DNA of 64,000 nucleotides from JABMQB01 sp963677475 (GCA_963677475.2 CAXXQD010000014.1:62001-126000), one strand, 5' to 3'. Positions 19,176 to 28,908 are shown, numbered from the stretch's first letter. The notes: generated by a model from the sequence alone, not told the origin. Numbers and translations are program-made.

Positions 19176-20795
19176 ATGTTATTTGGCTACTCTGCTTAAC
19201 GCTAATTTTTATTCAACTGAAAACCAAAGCGTCCGTTTATCAGTGGTCAGTACCTGTGCAATCATACATTTCTCCGGAAACTAATGATCATCCCAATGCA
19301 TATTTATGGATTCCTGAAAATTGCACACAGGTAAAAGCAATGGTTTTTAGTCAGCAAAAACATGTGCGAAGAAACCATTTTTAGTCATCCGGCTTTTCGA
19401 CAAGGAATGGCTGAGTTGGGCTTTGCTATTGTTTGGATTTCACCAGGAATTGACCAACAATGGGATGTAACAAAAGGATGTCAGAAAGCATTTGATCATA
19501 TGCTGGAAGATTTTGCTCGTGTTAGTGGGTATTCAGAATTGGAATATGTTCCTGTTGTTCCACTTGGGCATTCCGCAATGGCTACGTTCCCTTGGAACTT
19601 TGCGGCTTGGAATCCGGAAAAAACATTAGCCATTATTTCTTATAAAGGAGATGCACCCCGTACAAACTTATGCGGATACGGACGGGAAAACCTGGAGTGG
19701 GGGCGAACCCGAAATATTGATGGTATTCCGGGAGTTATGATTGAAGGGGAATACGAATGGTGGGAAGCACGGGTAAACCCGGCACTGGCATTTCGAATGA
19801 TGTACCCTAAAAGTTGTATTTCATTCCTGTATGATACCGGGCAAGGACATTTTGATGTTTCCGATAAAATAATCGATTATCTCTGCCTGTTTTTAAAAAA
19901 GGCTGCTGACTATCGATTACCTAAAAATCAAGCTTTAGATAAGCCAGTGCAATTGGTGAAGCTCAATCCGCAAGATGGTTGGCTTGCTGAAAGATGGCAA
20001 GTGAATAAGAAAAAACGCGAAAAGCCAAATCAATTTTCAAAATACAAAGGAGACAAACATGATGCTTTTTGGTATTTCGATGAAGAAATAGCAAGGGCGA
20101 CAGAAGCACATTACAAAGGCAACAGAAATAGAAAGATGCAATACATTGGGTACGAATTTAATGGTGAGTGGCTACCTTTTAACCCAAAGCATCATGCTCA
20201 ATATTTGGCTGAAGGCATTCCTTCTGAGGATCTTTCTTTTCAAATAAAAGCCATATTTGTTGATTCTACACGAACGACAAAATCGGATGTTCAACGCGAC
20301 GGTAAACCATTAATTACAAAGATATGCGGACCGGTTGAAAAACTGAACGACAGCACATTTACCATTCGCTTTGATCGAACAGGAATGAATAACGCGAAAC
20401 GTACAGGTGACGTTTGGCTACTGGCTTCTCATCCGGGTAATAAAAAATATAAAAGCGCAGTTCAACAGTTTAACCTGAGAATTCCACATCGAAACAAAGA
20501 AGGAAAGGAACAGAAAATTACATTTTTACCGCAAGATAGCATAATAAACCTGCCTGATTTGTGTAACCGCGAATTTGAACTCAATGCAAGTGCAACATCC
20601 GGCATGCCGGTTTCTTTCTATGTAAAAGACGGTCCTGCAGTAATAGAGGGCAATAAACTAAAAATAACAAGTATTCCGCTAAGGGCAAAATTTCCGGTAA
20701 AAGTAACGGTTGTTGCCTGGCAATACGGAAGTAACGTTGATCCAAAGGTGCAAACAGCCAAGGCTGTGAAGCAACGTTTTTACTTAAAAAGATAG
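19176..20795 (+). pseudogene. Secreted alpha/beta-hydrolase (probable esterase), 5' end frameshifted
   Basis: The main open frame from 19362 lacks an N terminus. The missing part is readable upstream in another frame. Adding one T to the TTT at 19182-19184 joins the ATG at 19176 to a signal peptide (WLLCLTLIFIQLKTKA). Removing one A from the A5 run at 19356-19360 joins VKAMVFSQQN to MCEETIFSHPAF. The repaired protein has 539 residues. Its alpha/beta-hydrolase core shows a GHSAMATF nucleophile elbow and a TGQGHFDVSD segment that could carry the catalytic His. A beta-rich C-terminal extension of about 250 residues follows. I do not recognise a named esterase family. In this setting, de-esterification of the glycan is a reasonable guess. 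It lies 3 bp before the heparinase-like gene. Confidence 0.7.
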
Positions 20796-20798
20796 AAT

Positions 20799-23129
20799 AT
20801 GCAAGTACTAAAAATCATACGTATAAAAATCATGTTGATTTTGGCATTTGTTTACCTTCTCTCTCATCCCCTTTATTCCCAAAATCGGAATTACTTGCTG
20901 CATACAGATGCCCATATTCAGCGATTAAAAAAGTTAGTTGAAAATGATGAAAGGGTTAATAGTGCTTGGGACGAACAATTGCTTATCGCGGAAAATTTAA
21001 CGACAAAAGACAGGCTTAAAGCCAGTGATTGTGAGGTGTTAGCTTTGGCTTATCGAATGACCACAGAAGAAAAATATGCAGAGGCAATAAAAAAAATATT
21101 ATTGGATTATTCTTCACGAGAAACTTGGGAAGGACGCGATTTGCTTAACCGAACACCGGCATGGACAGGTGGACTTCATACTTCGCATACAGCTTTCAGC
21201 ATCGCCTTGGGTTTTGATTGTATTTATTTTGATCTGACACCTACAGAACGAAAGCAAATTGCCAAAGGCATCGTACATGTTGGCATAAATCCTTTAATGA
21301 ACAATTGGCTCAAACCGGAAACTAGTTTTCAAACACTTGATTGCATGGGGCATAACTGGTGGAGTGCCTGTGTTTATATGGCAGGTTTTGCATCCTTAGC
21401 TATTCAAAACGAAGTGCCCGAAGCCAAACAGTGGGCGATTGAAATTTCCGAAACGATTGATGAATGGGTGGATTACAATGGCAGCGTACTTCAGAACAAA
21501 CCTCGTAATTTCGATAGGAGTGGAGGTTTTTACGAGAGTATCAATTACGCTTCATATGGCGTATCGCAATATCTATTGTTTCGATTAGCATTTGAGAATA
21601 TGCTTCCCGAAATTAAACAACCAGCACTGGATGAGCTGCAGAAAATGACTAACTATTTTATTCATACTACCTATTACACGGGCAATAACAACACTTTATC
21701 GGTTAATTTTGGCGATGGCAACCTTACTGTAAATGGCAATGCAAGCACTGTTTTACTTTGGAACTTAGGCTGTCAGGATCAGATTTCGAACTGGTATTTA
21801 AGAAAGGTACACTATTCAAAATCTAAAGGCGAAACACTTGTTTTGCACACACCTGTCGGATTAATATTAACACCTGACCTTCCTGAGTTACCAAAAGATT
21901 ATACTCCTGATATAAAAACAACACATTTGTTTGCCGATATGGGCTGGGCTACCATGCGCAACTCCTGGGAAAACGATGCTACTTTTGTTGCGGTAAAATC
22001 GGGCTTGACCTGGAACCACACCCATGCCGATGCAGGTTCGTTTATTGTTTTTCACAATGGTAAATACTTAATAATCGATTCTGGCAATTCATCATATGGC
22101 AATCCTTTATATACCCAATATTACTGCCAGAGCGAAGCGCACAACGTTGTGCTTTTCAATGGAGAGGGTCAAGACCGTGAAGACCCTTATTTTGGGGTGG
22201 TTAATCATGGCTCATTGCATAATTTGCTTGATGCTGGTGATTTTATATATTTATTGGCAAATGCAACTGGTCCCTATTCACATATCCTAAAGCGCAACTA
22301 CCGTAGTTTTTTGTGGGTGGGTGATGTGATGTTGGTTGTTGATGATTTATTAGCTCGTGAGCCCGGACAATTCGAGTGGCTGCTGCACTACAACGGGGAA
22401 TCAAAACGTCGAGGACACGACCTATCGATTAAAGACGGAAATGCCGAAGTATTGGTTCGCCCTCTTTACCCCGAAACCTTTCCGAATGGTGGTTTACCTC
22501 ACGATTTTCCGGAGCAGATGCGTTTAGAAGAGAAGTTGGGTTATGAAGACCACCATCCGGAAAACAGACAAGCCTATTGGTCGATAAGCCATTTTGAAAA
22601 AACGGCACGCACCAAATTTATCTCTGCCATTACATTTAAAACCGACGAGAACAGGGATAATCTTCCGGTTATTGAACGGTTTGATGGTAAGAATTTTTTA
22701 GGCGTAAGAATTACCCAAAAAGGAAAAACTACGGAGGTATATTTCAATTTGCTTGCCGATGGAAGATTAAAACATCGTAACAGCACAATTGAAATGAATG
22801 GATGGCAAACCGATGCTTATATCACTGCATTAACTTTTAATGAAGGAGCGGATAGAACAAAGGTTGAGAATATACAAGACTTGTTTATAGCGCACGGAAG
22901 TTACATCCGAAAAGACGGACAGGTTCTTGCCCATGCGCTTTCAAAATACACTGCATTTATTAAAGATTTTAATGGCAAAAAACATGTTACCTTTCAAGGG
23001 CAACCTAAGGCTGTGTTTAGAATATTTTCACCACAAAAGCAAAGGGCTGTAAAAGTAAATGATAGTACACTTGAGGTGGAATACGACAAAGAGTTAAAAA
23101 CAATAAAACTAGCTATAGACGACAAATAA
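20799..23129 (+). CDS. Heparinase II/III-like polysaccharide lyase
   Basis: This 776-residue secreted protein has a signal peptide (LLSHPLYSQ). An N-terminal (alpha/alpha) toroid (about 25-370) contains LDCMGHNWWSACVYMAG and GGFYESINYASYG, the regions that hold the Asn/His and catalytic Tyr in heparinase II/III-fold lyases. A beta-sandwich follows (about 375-775), with TWNHTHADAGSFIVFHNGKYLIIDSG, the typical Heparinase II/III (PF07940) strand bearing the metal or catalytic His. It cleaves uronic-acid-containing polysaccharides by beta-elimination. PL families with this fold include PL12, PL15, PL17, PL21 and PL39, and I cannot choose between them. Together with the alginate-lyase-type enzyme and GH88 it indicates an acidic glycan target. 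Spacing to neighbours is 3 bp and 8 bp. Confidence 0.85.
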   Translation: MQVLKIIRIKIMLILAFVYLLSHPLYSQNRNYLLHTDAHIQRLKKLVENDERVNSAWDEQLLIAENLTTKDRLKASDCEVLALAYRMTTEEKYAEAIKKILLDYSSRETWEGRDLLNRTPAWTGGLHTSHTAFSIALGFDCIYFDLTPTERKQIAKGIVHVGINPLMNNWLKPETSFQTLDCMGHNWWSACVYMAGFASLAIQNEVPEAKQWAIEISETIDEWVDYNGSVLQNKPRNFDRSGGFYESINYASYGVSQYLLFRLAFENMLPEIKQPALDELQKMTNYFIHTTYYTGNNNTLSVNFGDGNLTVNGNASTVLLWNLGCQDQISNWYLRKVHYSKSKGETLVLHTPVGLILTPDLPELPKDYTPDIKTTHLFADMGWATMRNSWENDATFVAVKSGLTWNHTHADAGSFIVFHNGKYLIIDSGNSSYGNPLYTQYYCQSEAHNVVLFNGEGQDREDPYFGVVNHGSLHNLLDAGDFIYLLANATGPYSHILKRNYRSFLWVGDVMLVVDDLLAREPGQFEWLLHYNGESKRRGHDLSIKDGNAEVLVRPLYPETFPNGGLPHDFPEQMRLEEKLGYEDHHPENRQAYWSISHFEKTARTKFISAITFKTDENRDNLPVIERFDGKNFLGVRITQKGKTTEVYFNLLADGRLKHRNSTIEMNGWQTDAYITALTFNEGADRTKVENIQDLFIAHGSYIRKDGQVLAHALSKYTAFIKDFNGKKHVTFQGQPKAVFRIFSPQKQRAVKVNDSTLEVEYDKELKTIKLAIDDK

Positions 23130-23137
23130 TTTTAACG

Positions 23138-24568
23138 ATGAATAAATTATCAAATAACAAATTTCTTATCCTTTTTATATTTCTTATTTCAAATTTAACG
23201 ACTGTACATGCACAAAAAGCAGTAGTTGAAATTGAATCGTTGGAAGAACTCGTAGCAGTTGCAAAAAAGGATGGACAAAATATCCGCATGAAACAGGGTG
23301 TTTATGCCCTTGATAAATACCTGAACGAGGAAGGTATCTCAGGTTTGATTAACGAATTTCAACCCAGAACCGATGAACACCGCCGTCCACCCAGGTATTT
23401 TCTACGCTTTAGTGGCAGCAACAATACCTTCGATTTTACGGGAGTTACCATCGAAATAAATACAGAGCTATACAGCAAACTGCCTTACGGTTATATGCGC
23501 TGCTTATTTATTGATGGGGATGGAAATACCTTGCGCGGATTAACTATTCGAAATACCGGACCTGCAGACAAAGGAAGCAGTGGCAATATATTTACCATTT
23601 TTGGCAACAATACACTTGTTGAAGGTTTAAAAGTTTATGTTCGCGGTTCTACTTATGGTTACGGCGATCTGTTTGGAAAGGGCGGACCCAATTTAACCGG
23701 ACTTCAAAAACAAAGTGGTGTGATGATAGCCGGGCAAAACAACACTTTACGTGCTTGTAAGGTATTTAGCCGTGCATTTGGTCATTGTTTTTACATTCAG
23801 ACCCAGGGGCACGATACACGCGATATACTTTTAGAGGATTGTTATGCTGAAGGGAGGATGCGAACCACTAACGATATTTTGGCAGAAACCGGAGGACTTG
23901 CAGAGGAGTTAAATTACCGAAGCGTTTATGAAAACCGTGATGGGCGTTTTATGATTACGCCCGGTTATACCAAATCATTAAGTGAAGATGGATTCCGCAC
24001 CTATGGAGGCGTTGGCAAAGTAACACTGCGAAATTGTACGGCTAAAAACACTCGTGCCGGATTCGAAATTGGTGGAACCAATGATGCGAAAAATCGCACA
24101 GTATTGGAAGGCTGCCAGGCATTTGGAGTTGAACGTGGTTTTTTACTGGGTTCAAATGTGCTGGTACGCAACTGTCGCGCCGATATTCAGTATGGTCCAT
24201 TGCTTTATTTGCGCGAGAATACGGTTGGTGCCGATGTTGAACTGGAATTGGTGCCATGTTTGCCTAAATCGATGGTACATGCGGTGGCGACAATAGCCGG
24301 GAAAAATCATCGGGTAAAACTTTATTCAAACGACCCTGATATACCTTTACCTGCACTTCCAATTATGTTGGGTTTTGCCATGCCAGCCCATGCCGAAATG
24401 AGCTCTCCAATTCTTCCGGCAGAAACAGACGGTATCATCTTGATTAACGAGTTAGAAAATCTACCAATTATTAAAAGTGATAAAGCACAAAACCTGGATA
24501 TAAAATCGCCAGGCTCAGTAGTGCCCGACAGTGCAACTCGGCAATTAAGAGGTAGAGGAAGTTGGTAA
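23138..24568 (+). CDS. Secreted right-handed beta-helix protein of unknown specificity
   Basis: This 476-residue protein has a signal peptide ending VHAQK. Almost all of the rest is a right-handed parallel beta-helix with repeated N/G-rich turns: NTFDFTGVTIEINTE, NTLRGLTIRNTGP, NTLVEGLKVYVRG, NTLRACKVFSRAFG, and RDILLEDCYAEGR. The C terminus (about 400-476) leaves the helix and ends in a charged tail. The fold is shared by pectate lyase-like and alginate lyase-like enzymes and epimerases, but I recognise no known catalytic set. Its position directly after a heparinase-like lyase and before GH97 suggests a glycan-active role. The last 7 bases overlap an alternative upstream start of the next gene, which I reject in favour of 24601. 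Confidence 0.7.
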   Translation: MNKLSNNKFLILFIFLISNLTTVHAQKAVVEIESLEELVAVAKKDGQNIRMKQGVYALDKYLNEEGISGLINEFQPRTDEHRRPPRYFLRFSGSNNTFDFTGVTIEINTELYSKLPYGYMRCLFIDGDGNTLRGLTIRNTGPADKGSSGNIFTIFGNNTLVEGLKVYVRGSTYGYGDLFGKGGPNLTGLQKQSGVMIAGQNNTLRACKVFSRAFGHCFYIQTQGHDTRDILLEDCYAEGRMRTTNDILAETGGLAEELNYRSVYENRDGRFMITPGYTKSLSEDGFRTYGGVGKVTLRNCTAKNTRAGFEIGGTNDAKNRTVLEGCQAFGVERGFLLGSNVLVRNCRADIQYGPLLYLRENTVGADVELELVPCLPKSMVHAVATIAGKNHRVKLYSNDPDIPLPALPIMLGFAMPAHAEMSSPILPAETDGIILINELENLPIIKSDKAQNLDIKSPGSVVPDSATRQLRGRGSW

Positions 24569-24600
24569 AGATTTTAATTCGTAAGAAAACATTTTCAAAT

Positions 24601-26559
24601 ATGAGAAATAGAGTAATATACTTATTGATAACTTTTTTTGCAGTATCTAATTTATGTGCTGCTCCAAAAGAAAAGGCTTCAAAACATCAAATTTCCTCAC
24701 CGGATAACAAACAAGTATTTCAGTTTTACCAAAAAGATTTAGGCGATGGTAAAACCCAAATGTATTATAGTATTCATTTCGATGAAAAACAGGTTGTACT
24801 CGACTCTGAATTGGGAATTCTGATTGAAAACAATCTTTTTGAATCAGCTTTGGGAATTGAAAACGATCCTAGTAAAAAATGGTGCGAGAACCTGATCCTT
24901 AAATCGGTTGATCGCGATACTGTAAATGAAACGTGGCAGCCGGTTTATGGCGAAAGAAGCGTGGTGAGCGACAACTACAACGAAATGGTACTTCATTTTT
25001 CGAAATATGCCGAAGGAGAAGAAATGGAAGAAGGACATGCCGGAACCAGTTACGATAAGCGCCGCAGTTACCAAATGGATATTGTTGTAAGGGCATATAA
25101 TGAAGGGATTGCATTTCGTTATCATTTTCCGGAAACATCCAACGGATTATTTCTGCATATAGTTGGAGAACAAACCAGCTACACCATGCCCAAAGGCACA
25201 ATGGCATACTACGAACGATGGGCACAAGGACCATATAGCTATTTGCCATTGGAAAACTGGCCCGATGAGTGTGAACGCCCCTTAACATTAGATCTGAAAA
25301 ATGGCTTAAACGTTTCCTTGTTGGAAGCGCAAATGGTCGATTACAGCCGGGGTAAATTCAGACTTAGCGAGGAGAAAGCCAGCACGATTGAATTGTCGAT
25401 GTACGATAAGGTAGATGTTATTACACCGTATTCAACTCCCTGGCGGGTTGTTATGGTAGCAGAAACGCCTGTGGAATTACTTCAAAACAACGACATTGTT
25501 CTAAATCTAAACTCGCCCAATAAACTTGAAAACACGTCGTGGATCAAACCGGGCAAAGTAATTCGTTCATACTTATCAACCGGAGAGGCTAAAGAATGTA
25601 TCGACTTTGCTTCAGAAAGAAACCTTCAGTATGTGCATCTGGATGCAGGCTGGTATGGTCAGGAAATGAAGGTGGCAAGCGATGCAACAACTATTTCTCC
25701 TGAACGTGATATTGACATGTACGAGATTGTGAATTATGCTTCCTCTAAAGATGTTGGGATTTTTCTGTATATAAATCAGCGTGCGCTTTATGGCCACTTG
25801 GACAAAGTATTTTCTCAGTGTCGCGAATGGGGGATTAAAGGTGTAAAGTTCGGATTTGTTCAAATTGGATCTAACCATTGGACTACCTGGATGCACGATG
25901 CCGTTAAAAAGGCTGCCAAATACCAGTTGATGGTTGACATACACGATGAGTACCGACCAACCGGGTTCAGTCGAACCTACCCAAACCTAATGACCCAGGA
26001 AGGAATTAAGGGAAACGAAGAAATGCCGGATGCCACCCATAGTACAATTCTACCTTTTACACGTTTTCTTGCAGGTGCAGCAGATCATACCATTTGTTAT
26101 TACAGCGATAGAATTAAAAATACACATGGACACCAATTGGCTTTATCGGTAATTTGTTATAGCCCAATTCAGTACTTGTATTGGTACGATAAGCCTCACA
26201 TGTACAAAGGAGAAAAAGAAATAGCTTTTTTTGATGCCGTACCAACGGTTTGGGACAATACAAAAGTGCTTAATGGAGAAATTGTAGAATATATAACGAT
26301 TGCCCGTAAGTCTGGAGAAGAATGGTTCATAGGATCGATAACAAACATTGAAGAAAGGAAAATTGAAATCTCTCTTAATTTTCTTGACAAGGATAAAAAT
26401 TACCAGACAATTATGTATTATGATGATCCCGGTCTAAACTCTAGAACACAGGTAAACATGAAGGAGATGAAGGTTGATTCATCTGAAAAACTATCATTAC
26501 CCTTGTTACCTAGCGGAGGGGTAGCCATCCATTTGGTTCCTATTGAAGAAAATAACTAA
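24601..26559 (+). CDS. GH97 alpha-glycosidase, inverting-type active site
   Basis: The protein has 652 residues. I chose the ATG at 24601 because a clean signal peptide (MRNRVIYLLITFFAVSNLCA) starts there; an in-frame ATG at 24562 would put a basic extension in front of it. The three GH97 parts are present: N-terminal beta-sandwich, (beta/alpha)8 barrel (VHLDAGWYG, IKGVKFGFVQIG, MVDIHDEYRPTGFSRTYPN, GNEEMPDATHS) and a C-terminal beta-domain. In retaining GH97 alpha-galactosidases an Asp nucleophile sits in the GVKxDF strand; here that position is Gly (GVKFGF). The Glu of HDEYRPTG and the Glu of GNEE fit the inverting SusB-like group. It is therefore predicted to be an inverting alpha-glucosidase-like exo-enzyme acting in the periplasm. 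Confidence 0.88.
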   Translation: MRNRVIYLLITFFAVSNLCAAPKEKASKHQISSPDNKQVFQFYQKDLGDGKTQMYYSIHFDEKQVVLDSELGILIENNLFESALGIENDPSKKWCENLILKSVDRDTVNETWQPVYGERSVVSDNYNEMVLHFSKYAEGEEMEEGHAGTSYDKRRSYQMDIVVRAYNEGIAFRYHFPETSNGLFLHIVGEQTSYTMPKGTMAYYERWAQGPYSYLPLENWPDECERPLTLDLKNGLNVSLLEAQMVDYSRGKFRLSEEKASTIELSMYDKVDVITPYSTPWRVVMVAETPVELLQNNDIVLNLNSPNKLENTSWIKPGKVIRSYLSTGEAKECIDFASERNLQYVHLDAGWYGQEMKVASDATTISPERDIDMYEIVNYASSKDVGIFLYINQRALYGHLDKVFSQCREWGIKGVKFGFVQIGSNHWTTWMHDAVKKAAKYQLMVDIHDEYRPTGFSRTYPNLMTQEGIKGNEEMPDATHSTILPFTRFLAGAADHTICYYSDRIKNTHGHQLALSVICYSPIQYLYWYDKPHMYKGEKEIAFFDAVPTVWDNTKVLNGEIVEYITIARKSGEEWFIGSITNIEERKIEISLNFLDKDKNYQTIMYYDDPGLNSRTQVNMKEMKVDSSEKLSLPLLPSGGVAIHLVPIEENN

Positions 26560-26581
26560 TCTATAACTTAACGTTGAAATT

Positions 26582-27754
26582 ATGAGTAAAAAAGCGAATG
26601 TTTCAAAAATACTGCCCGTGCTTTTTGGATTTTTTGTAATGGGATTCTGCGATGTTGTGGGAATAACATCAGCACATGTGAAAGAAGACTTGTTGGGAGG
26701 TTACAGTCCTGAGTTTAGGGACACTCTTTCTAACCTTATTCCTGTTGCTTTGTTTTCCATGTTCCTGATTTTTTCTGTGCCAACAGGAATTCTTATGAAT
26801 AAAATAGGACGTAAGAAAACAGTGATTTTAAGTAATGTGATTACGATTATCGCGATGTTTATTCCTTTAATTAGTTACACATTTATTACATCGCTAATTG
26901 CTTTCGCGTTATTAGGGATAGCTAATACCATTATTCAGGTTTCATTAAATCCGCTGCTTACCAATGTTGTAAAAGATGAGAAGTTGCTAACCAGTAGCTT
27001 AACGGCAGGTCAATTCGTCAAAGCAATATCTTCCTTTAGCGCCCCTTTTATTGCAGCTTTCGCAGCCATTCAATTTGGAAATTGGCAATATATTTTCCCA
27101 ATATTTGCTGTGATTACTTTCTTATCTACGATTTGGTTGATGGCAACCAGCATTGTTGAAGAGCCGATTGAACAGAAGGCAAGTTCGTTTGCTGGCGTAT
27201 TTGCTTTGCTGAAAGACAAAACGATATTTTTACTATTTCTGGGAATCCTGTTTGTTGTTGGGGTAGATGTTGGTGTAAATACAGCAGCAAGTAAAATTTT
27301 AATGGAACGTGCAGGTCTTTCATCCATTGAAGCAGGATACGGTCCAAGTGTCTATTTTGCTCTTCGTACCCTTGGAGCTTTTCTTGGAGCTTTTCTTTTA
27401 GCTAAATTTTCTTCATCGAAGTTTTATAAGATTAATATTATTGTTGCTGTCCTGGCATTGGCAGCTTTAATTTTTGCAGGCGAAAAGTTTATGATTTTCG
27501 GACTTTATGGAGTAATCGGATTCACTATTGCTAATATTTTCCCAATTATTTTTGGAATAGCCATTCAAAAACGACCTGAAAAAGCAAATGAAATATCAGG
27601 ATTGATGATAACGGGTGTCTTCGGAGGTGCTATCGTTCCTTTCTTTATGGGCTTGCTGTCAGATGCCATAGGATCGCAGGTTGGAGCTGTTTTGGTTATC
27701 CTTGTTGGTGCTTTATACCTGGCTTTTGCTGCATTTGCCATTAAGGTGAACTAA
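26582..27754 (+). CDS. MFS sugar permease
   Basis: This 390-residue major facilitator has about 12 hydrophobic helices. It shows the family loop motif between helices 2 and 3 (GILMNKIGRKKTVILSN) and a central loop near residue 200. The FFVMGFCDVVGITSAHVKEDL start resembles the FucP/GlcP-type sugar:proton symporters of Bacteroidota. It would carry a monosaccharide released by the PUL enzymes from periplasm to cytoplasm. It stands directly after GH97 and just before a ROK kinase, which is a usual transport-then-phosphorylate arrangement. Which sugar is carried is not visible from the sequence. Confidence 0.85.
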   Translation: MSKKANVSKILPVLFGFFVMGFCDVVGITSAHVKEDLLGGYSPEFRDTLSNLIPVALFSMFLIFSVPTGILMNKIGRKKTVILSNVITIIAMFIPLISYTFITSLIAFALLGIANTIIQVSLNPLLTNVVKDEKLLTSSLTAGQFVKAISSFSAPFIAAFAAIQFGNWQYIFPIFAVITFLSTIWLMATSIVEEPIEQKASSFAGVFALLKDKTIFLLFLGILFVVGVDVGVNTAASKILMERAGLSSIEAGYGPSVYFALRTLGAFLGAFLLAKFSSSKFYKINIIVAVLALAALIFAGEKFMIFGLYGVIGFTIANIFPIIFGIAIQKRPEKANEISGLMITGVFGGAIVPFFMGLLSDAIGSQVGAVLVILVGALYLAFAAFAIKVN

Positions 27755-27762
27755 TAGGGAAG

Positions 27763-27909
27763 ATGATCAAAACTTTTTCAATTGTTCGACCCCTAGCTGA
27801 ATCTGTTTGCGAATGTTGGGATTATAGCAAACTTTGGTTACGGGGAAGGAAAAATGATTTCGAAGAATTAGCAGGTCAAGAAAAAAATGAATCAAAAAAC
27901 ACAAATTAG
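27763..27909 (+). CDS. Possible 48-residue small protein between permease and ROK kinase
   Basis: An ATG at 27763 opens 48 codons ending TAG at 27907-27909, exactly filling the gap: 8 bp after the permease stop and 6 bp before the kinase ATG. The predicted peptide starts MIKTFSIVRPLAESVCECWD, has a basic WLRGRK segment, and ends in a charged tail. It has no signal peptide and no family I recognise. Tight spacing on both sides argues for a real translated ORF or a translational-coupling leader. No clearly spaced ribosome-binding site is seen; AGGGAAG abuts the ATG. Confidence 0.4.
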   Translation: MIKTFSIVRPLAESVCECWDYSKLWLRGRKNDFEELAGQEKNESKNTN

Positions 27910-27915
27910 AAAATT

Positions 27916-28857
27916 ATGAATGAAAAGAAATATGCTGTTGGTGCTGATATTGGCGGTAGTCACATTAGTTGTGCGTTGATTGATATTACAAATGGAGAAT
28001 TGGTTGAACGCAGTCGATCTGGTTTGGATATTGATAATCAGGCAGAAGCTGAAGTCATTTTTAAAGGGTGGGCTTCTGCATTAATGAACACGATTGAGAT
28101 GGTTGGCTTGGAGCAGGTTATCGGTATTGGTTTTGCTATGCCTGGTCCGTTTGATTATTTAAATGGTATAGCCCATTTCGACCACAATGTTGCTAAATTT
28201 GAGAACCTGCATGGACTAAATGTTGCCACTGAAATTCGCAACAGGTTGAGTTTGCCTGTTGATTGCCCGGTTTGCTTTATGAATGATGCATCGGCATTTG
28301 CTGCAGGAGAAGCTTGGGTTGGTGCCGCTGCAGACAAAACAAGGAGTATATCCATAACCTTGGGAACTGGTTTCGGAACGGCACTTATTGTTGATGGTTT
28401 GCCTATTGTTAAAGGAAAAGGTATCCCACCCAAAGGCTGTTTTTATCATGTTCCCTTTAAAGATAGTATTGCTGAACACTATTTTTGTACTCGCTGGTTT
28501 ACCAGTAGGTGGAAAGAAATAAGCGGTCAGCAATTGAAAGGAGTGAAGCCAATTGCTGATTTGTCTTCAACCGATGAACGTGCAATGAACCTGTTTGTAG
28601 AGTATGGTCAGAATATGGCGGAATTTTTAAGTCCATGGTTGAAAGAGTTTGAAGCAGATGCTTTGGTTTTCGGAGGAAATGTTACAGGAGCTTACCATCT
28701 ATTCGGTCCCTCTTTCGAAAAGTCGCTGGCCGACAATGGCATTGAGCTGGAAATTATGATTTCGACACTGAAAGAAGACGCTGCAATGATCGGTGCTGCC
28801 CGGTTGATTGACGTCAGCTATATGGAGCGAATTGCTCCGGTGCTTCCAGAAATGTAG
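27916..28857 (+). CDS. ROK-family sugar kinase
   Basis: This 313-residue protein has the ROK fold. The N-terminal phosphate loop reads YAVGADIGGSHISCALID. The sugar-binding region has GIGFAMPGPFDY, and the catalytic Asp lies in CFMNDASAFAAGEAW. The second nucleotide-binding strand reads SISITLGTGFGTALIVDG, and the adenosine motif reads ADALVFGGNVTGA. The Cys/His zinc site typical of NagC- and glucokinase-type ROK proteins is not obvious (GCFYHVPF lies near the place). There is no HTH, so this is a kinase rather than a NagC/XylR-type repressor. It probably phosphorylates the hexose brought in by the MFS permease. It is cytoplasmic and part of the PUL. Confidence 0.85.
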   Translation: MNEKKYAVGADIGGSHISCALIDITNGELVERSRSGLDIDNQAEAEVIFKGWASALMNTIEMVGLEQVIGIGFAMPGPFDYLNGIAHFDHNVAKFENLHGLNVATEIRNRLSLPVDCPVCFMNDASAFAAGEAWVGAAADKTRSISITLGTGFGTALIVDGLPIVKGKGIPPKGCFYHVPFKDSIAEHYFCTRWFTSRWKEISGQQLKGVKPIADLSSTDERAMNLFVEYGQNMAEFLSPWLKEFEADALVFGGNVTGAYHLFGPSFEKSLADNGIELEIMISTLKEDAAMIGAARLIDVSYMERIAPVLPEM

Positions 28858-28908
28858 TAGCCTAAAGAGTGTGAGATGAAATCAATTTTGAAATAAGATT
28901 TAAGCTAT

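Noticed and set aside
24562..24600. Upstream start of the GH97 gene
   Set aside because: It would put a basic extension before the signal peptide and overlap the preceding gene.
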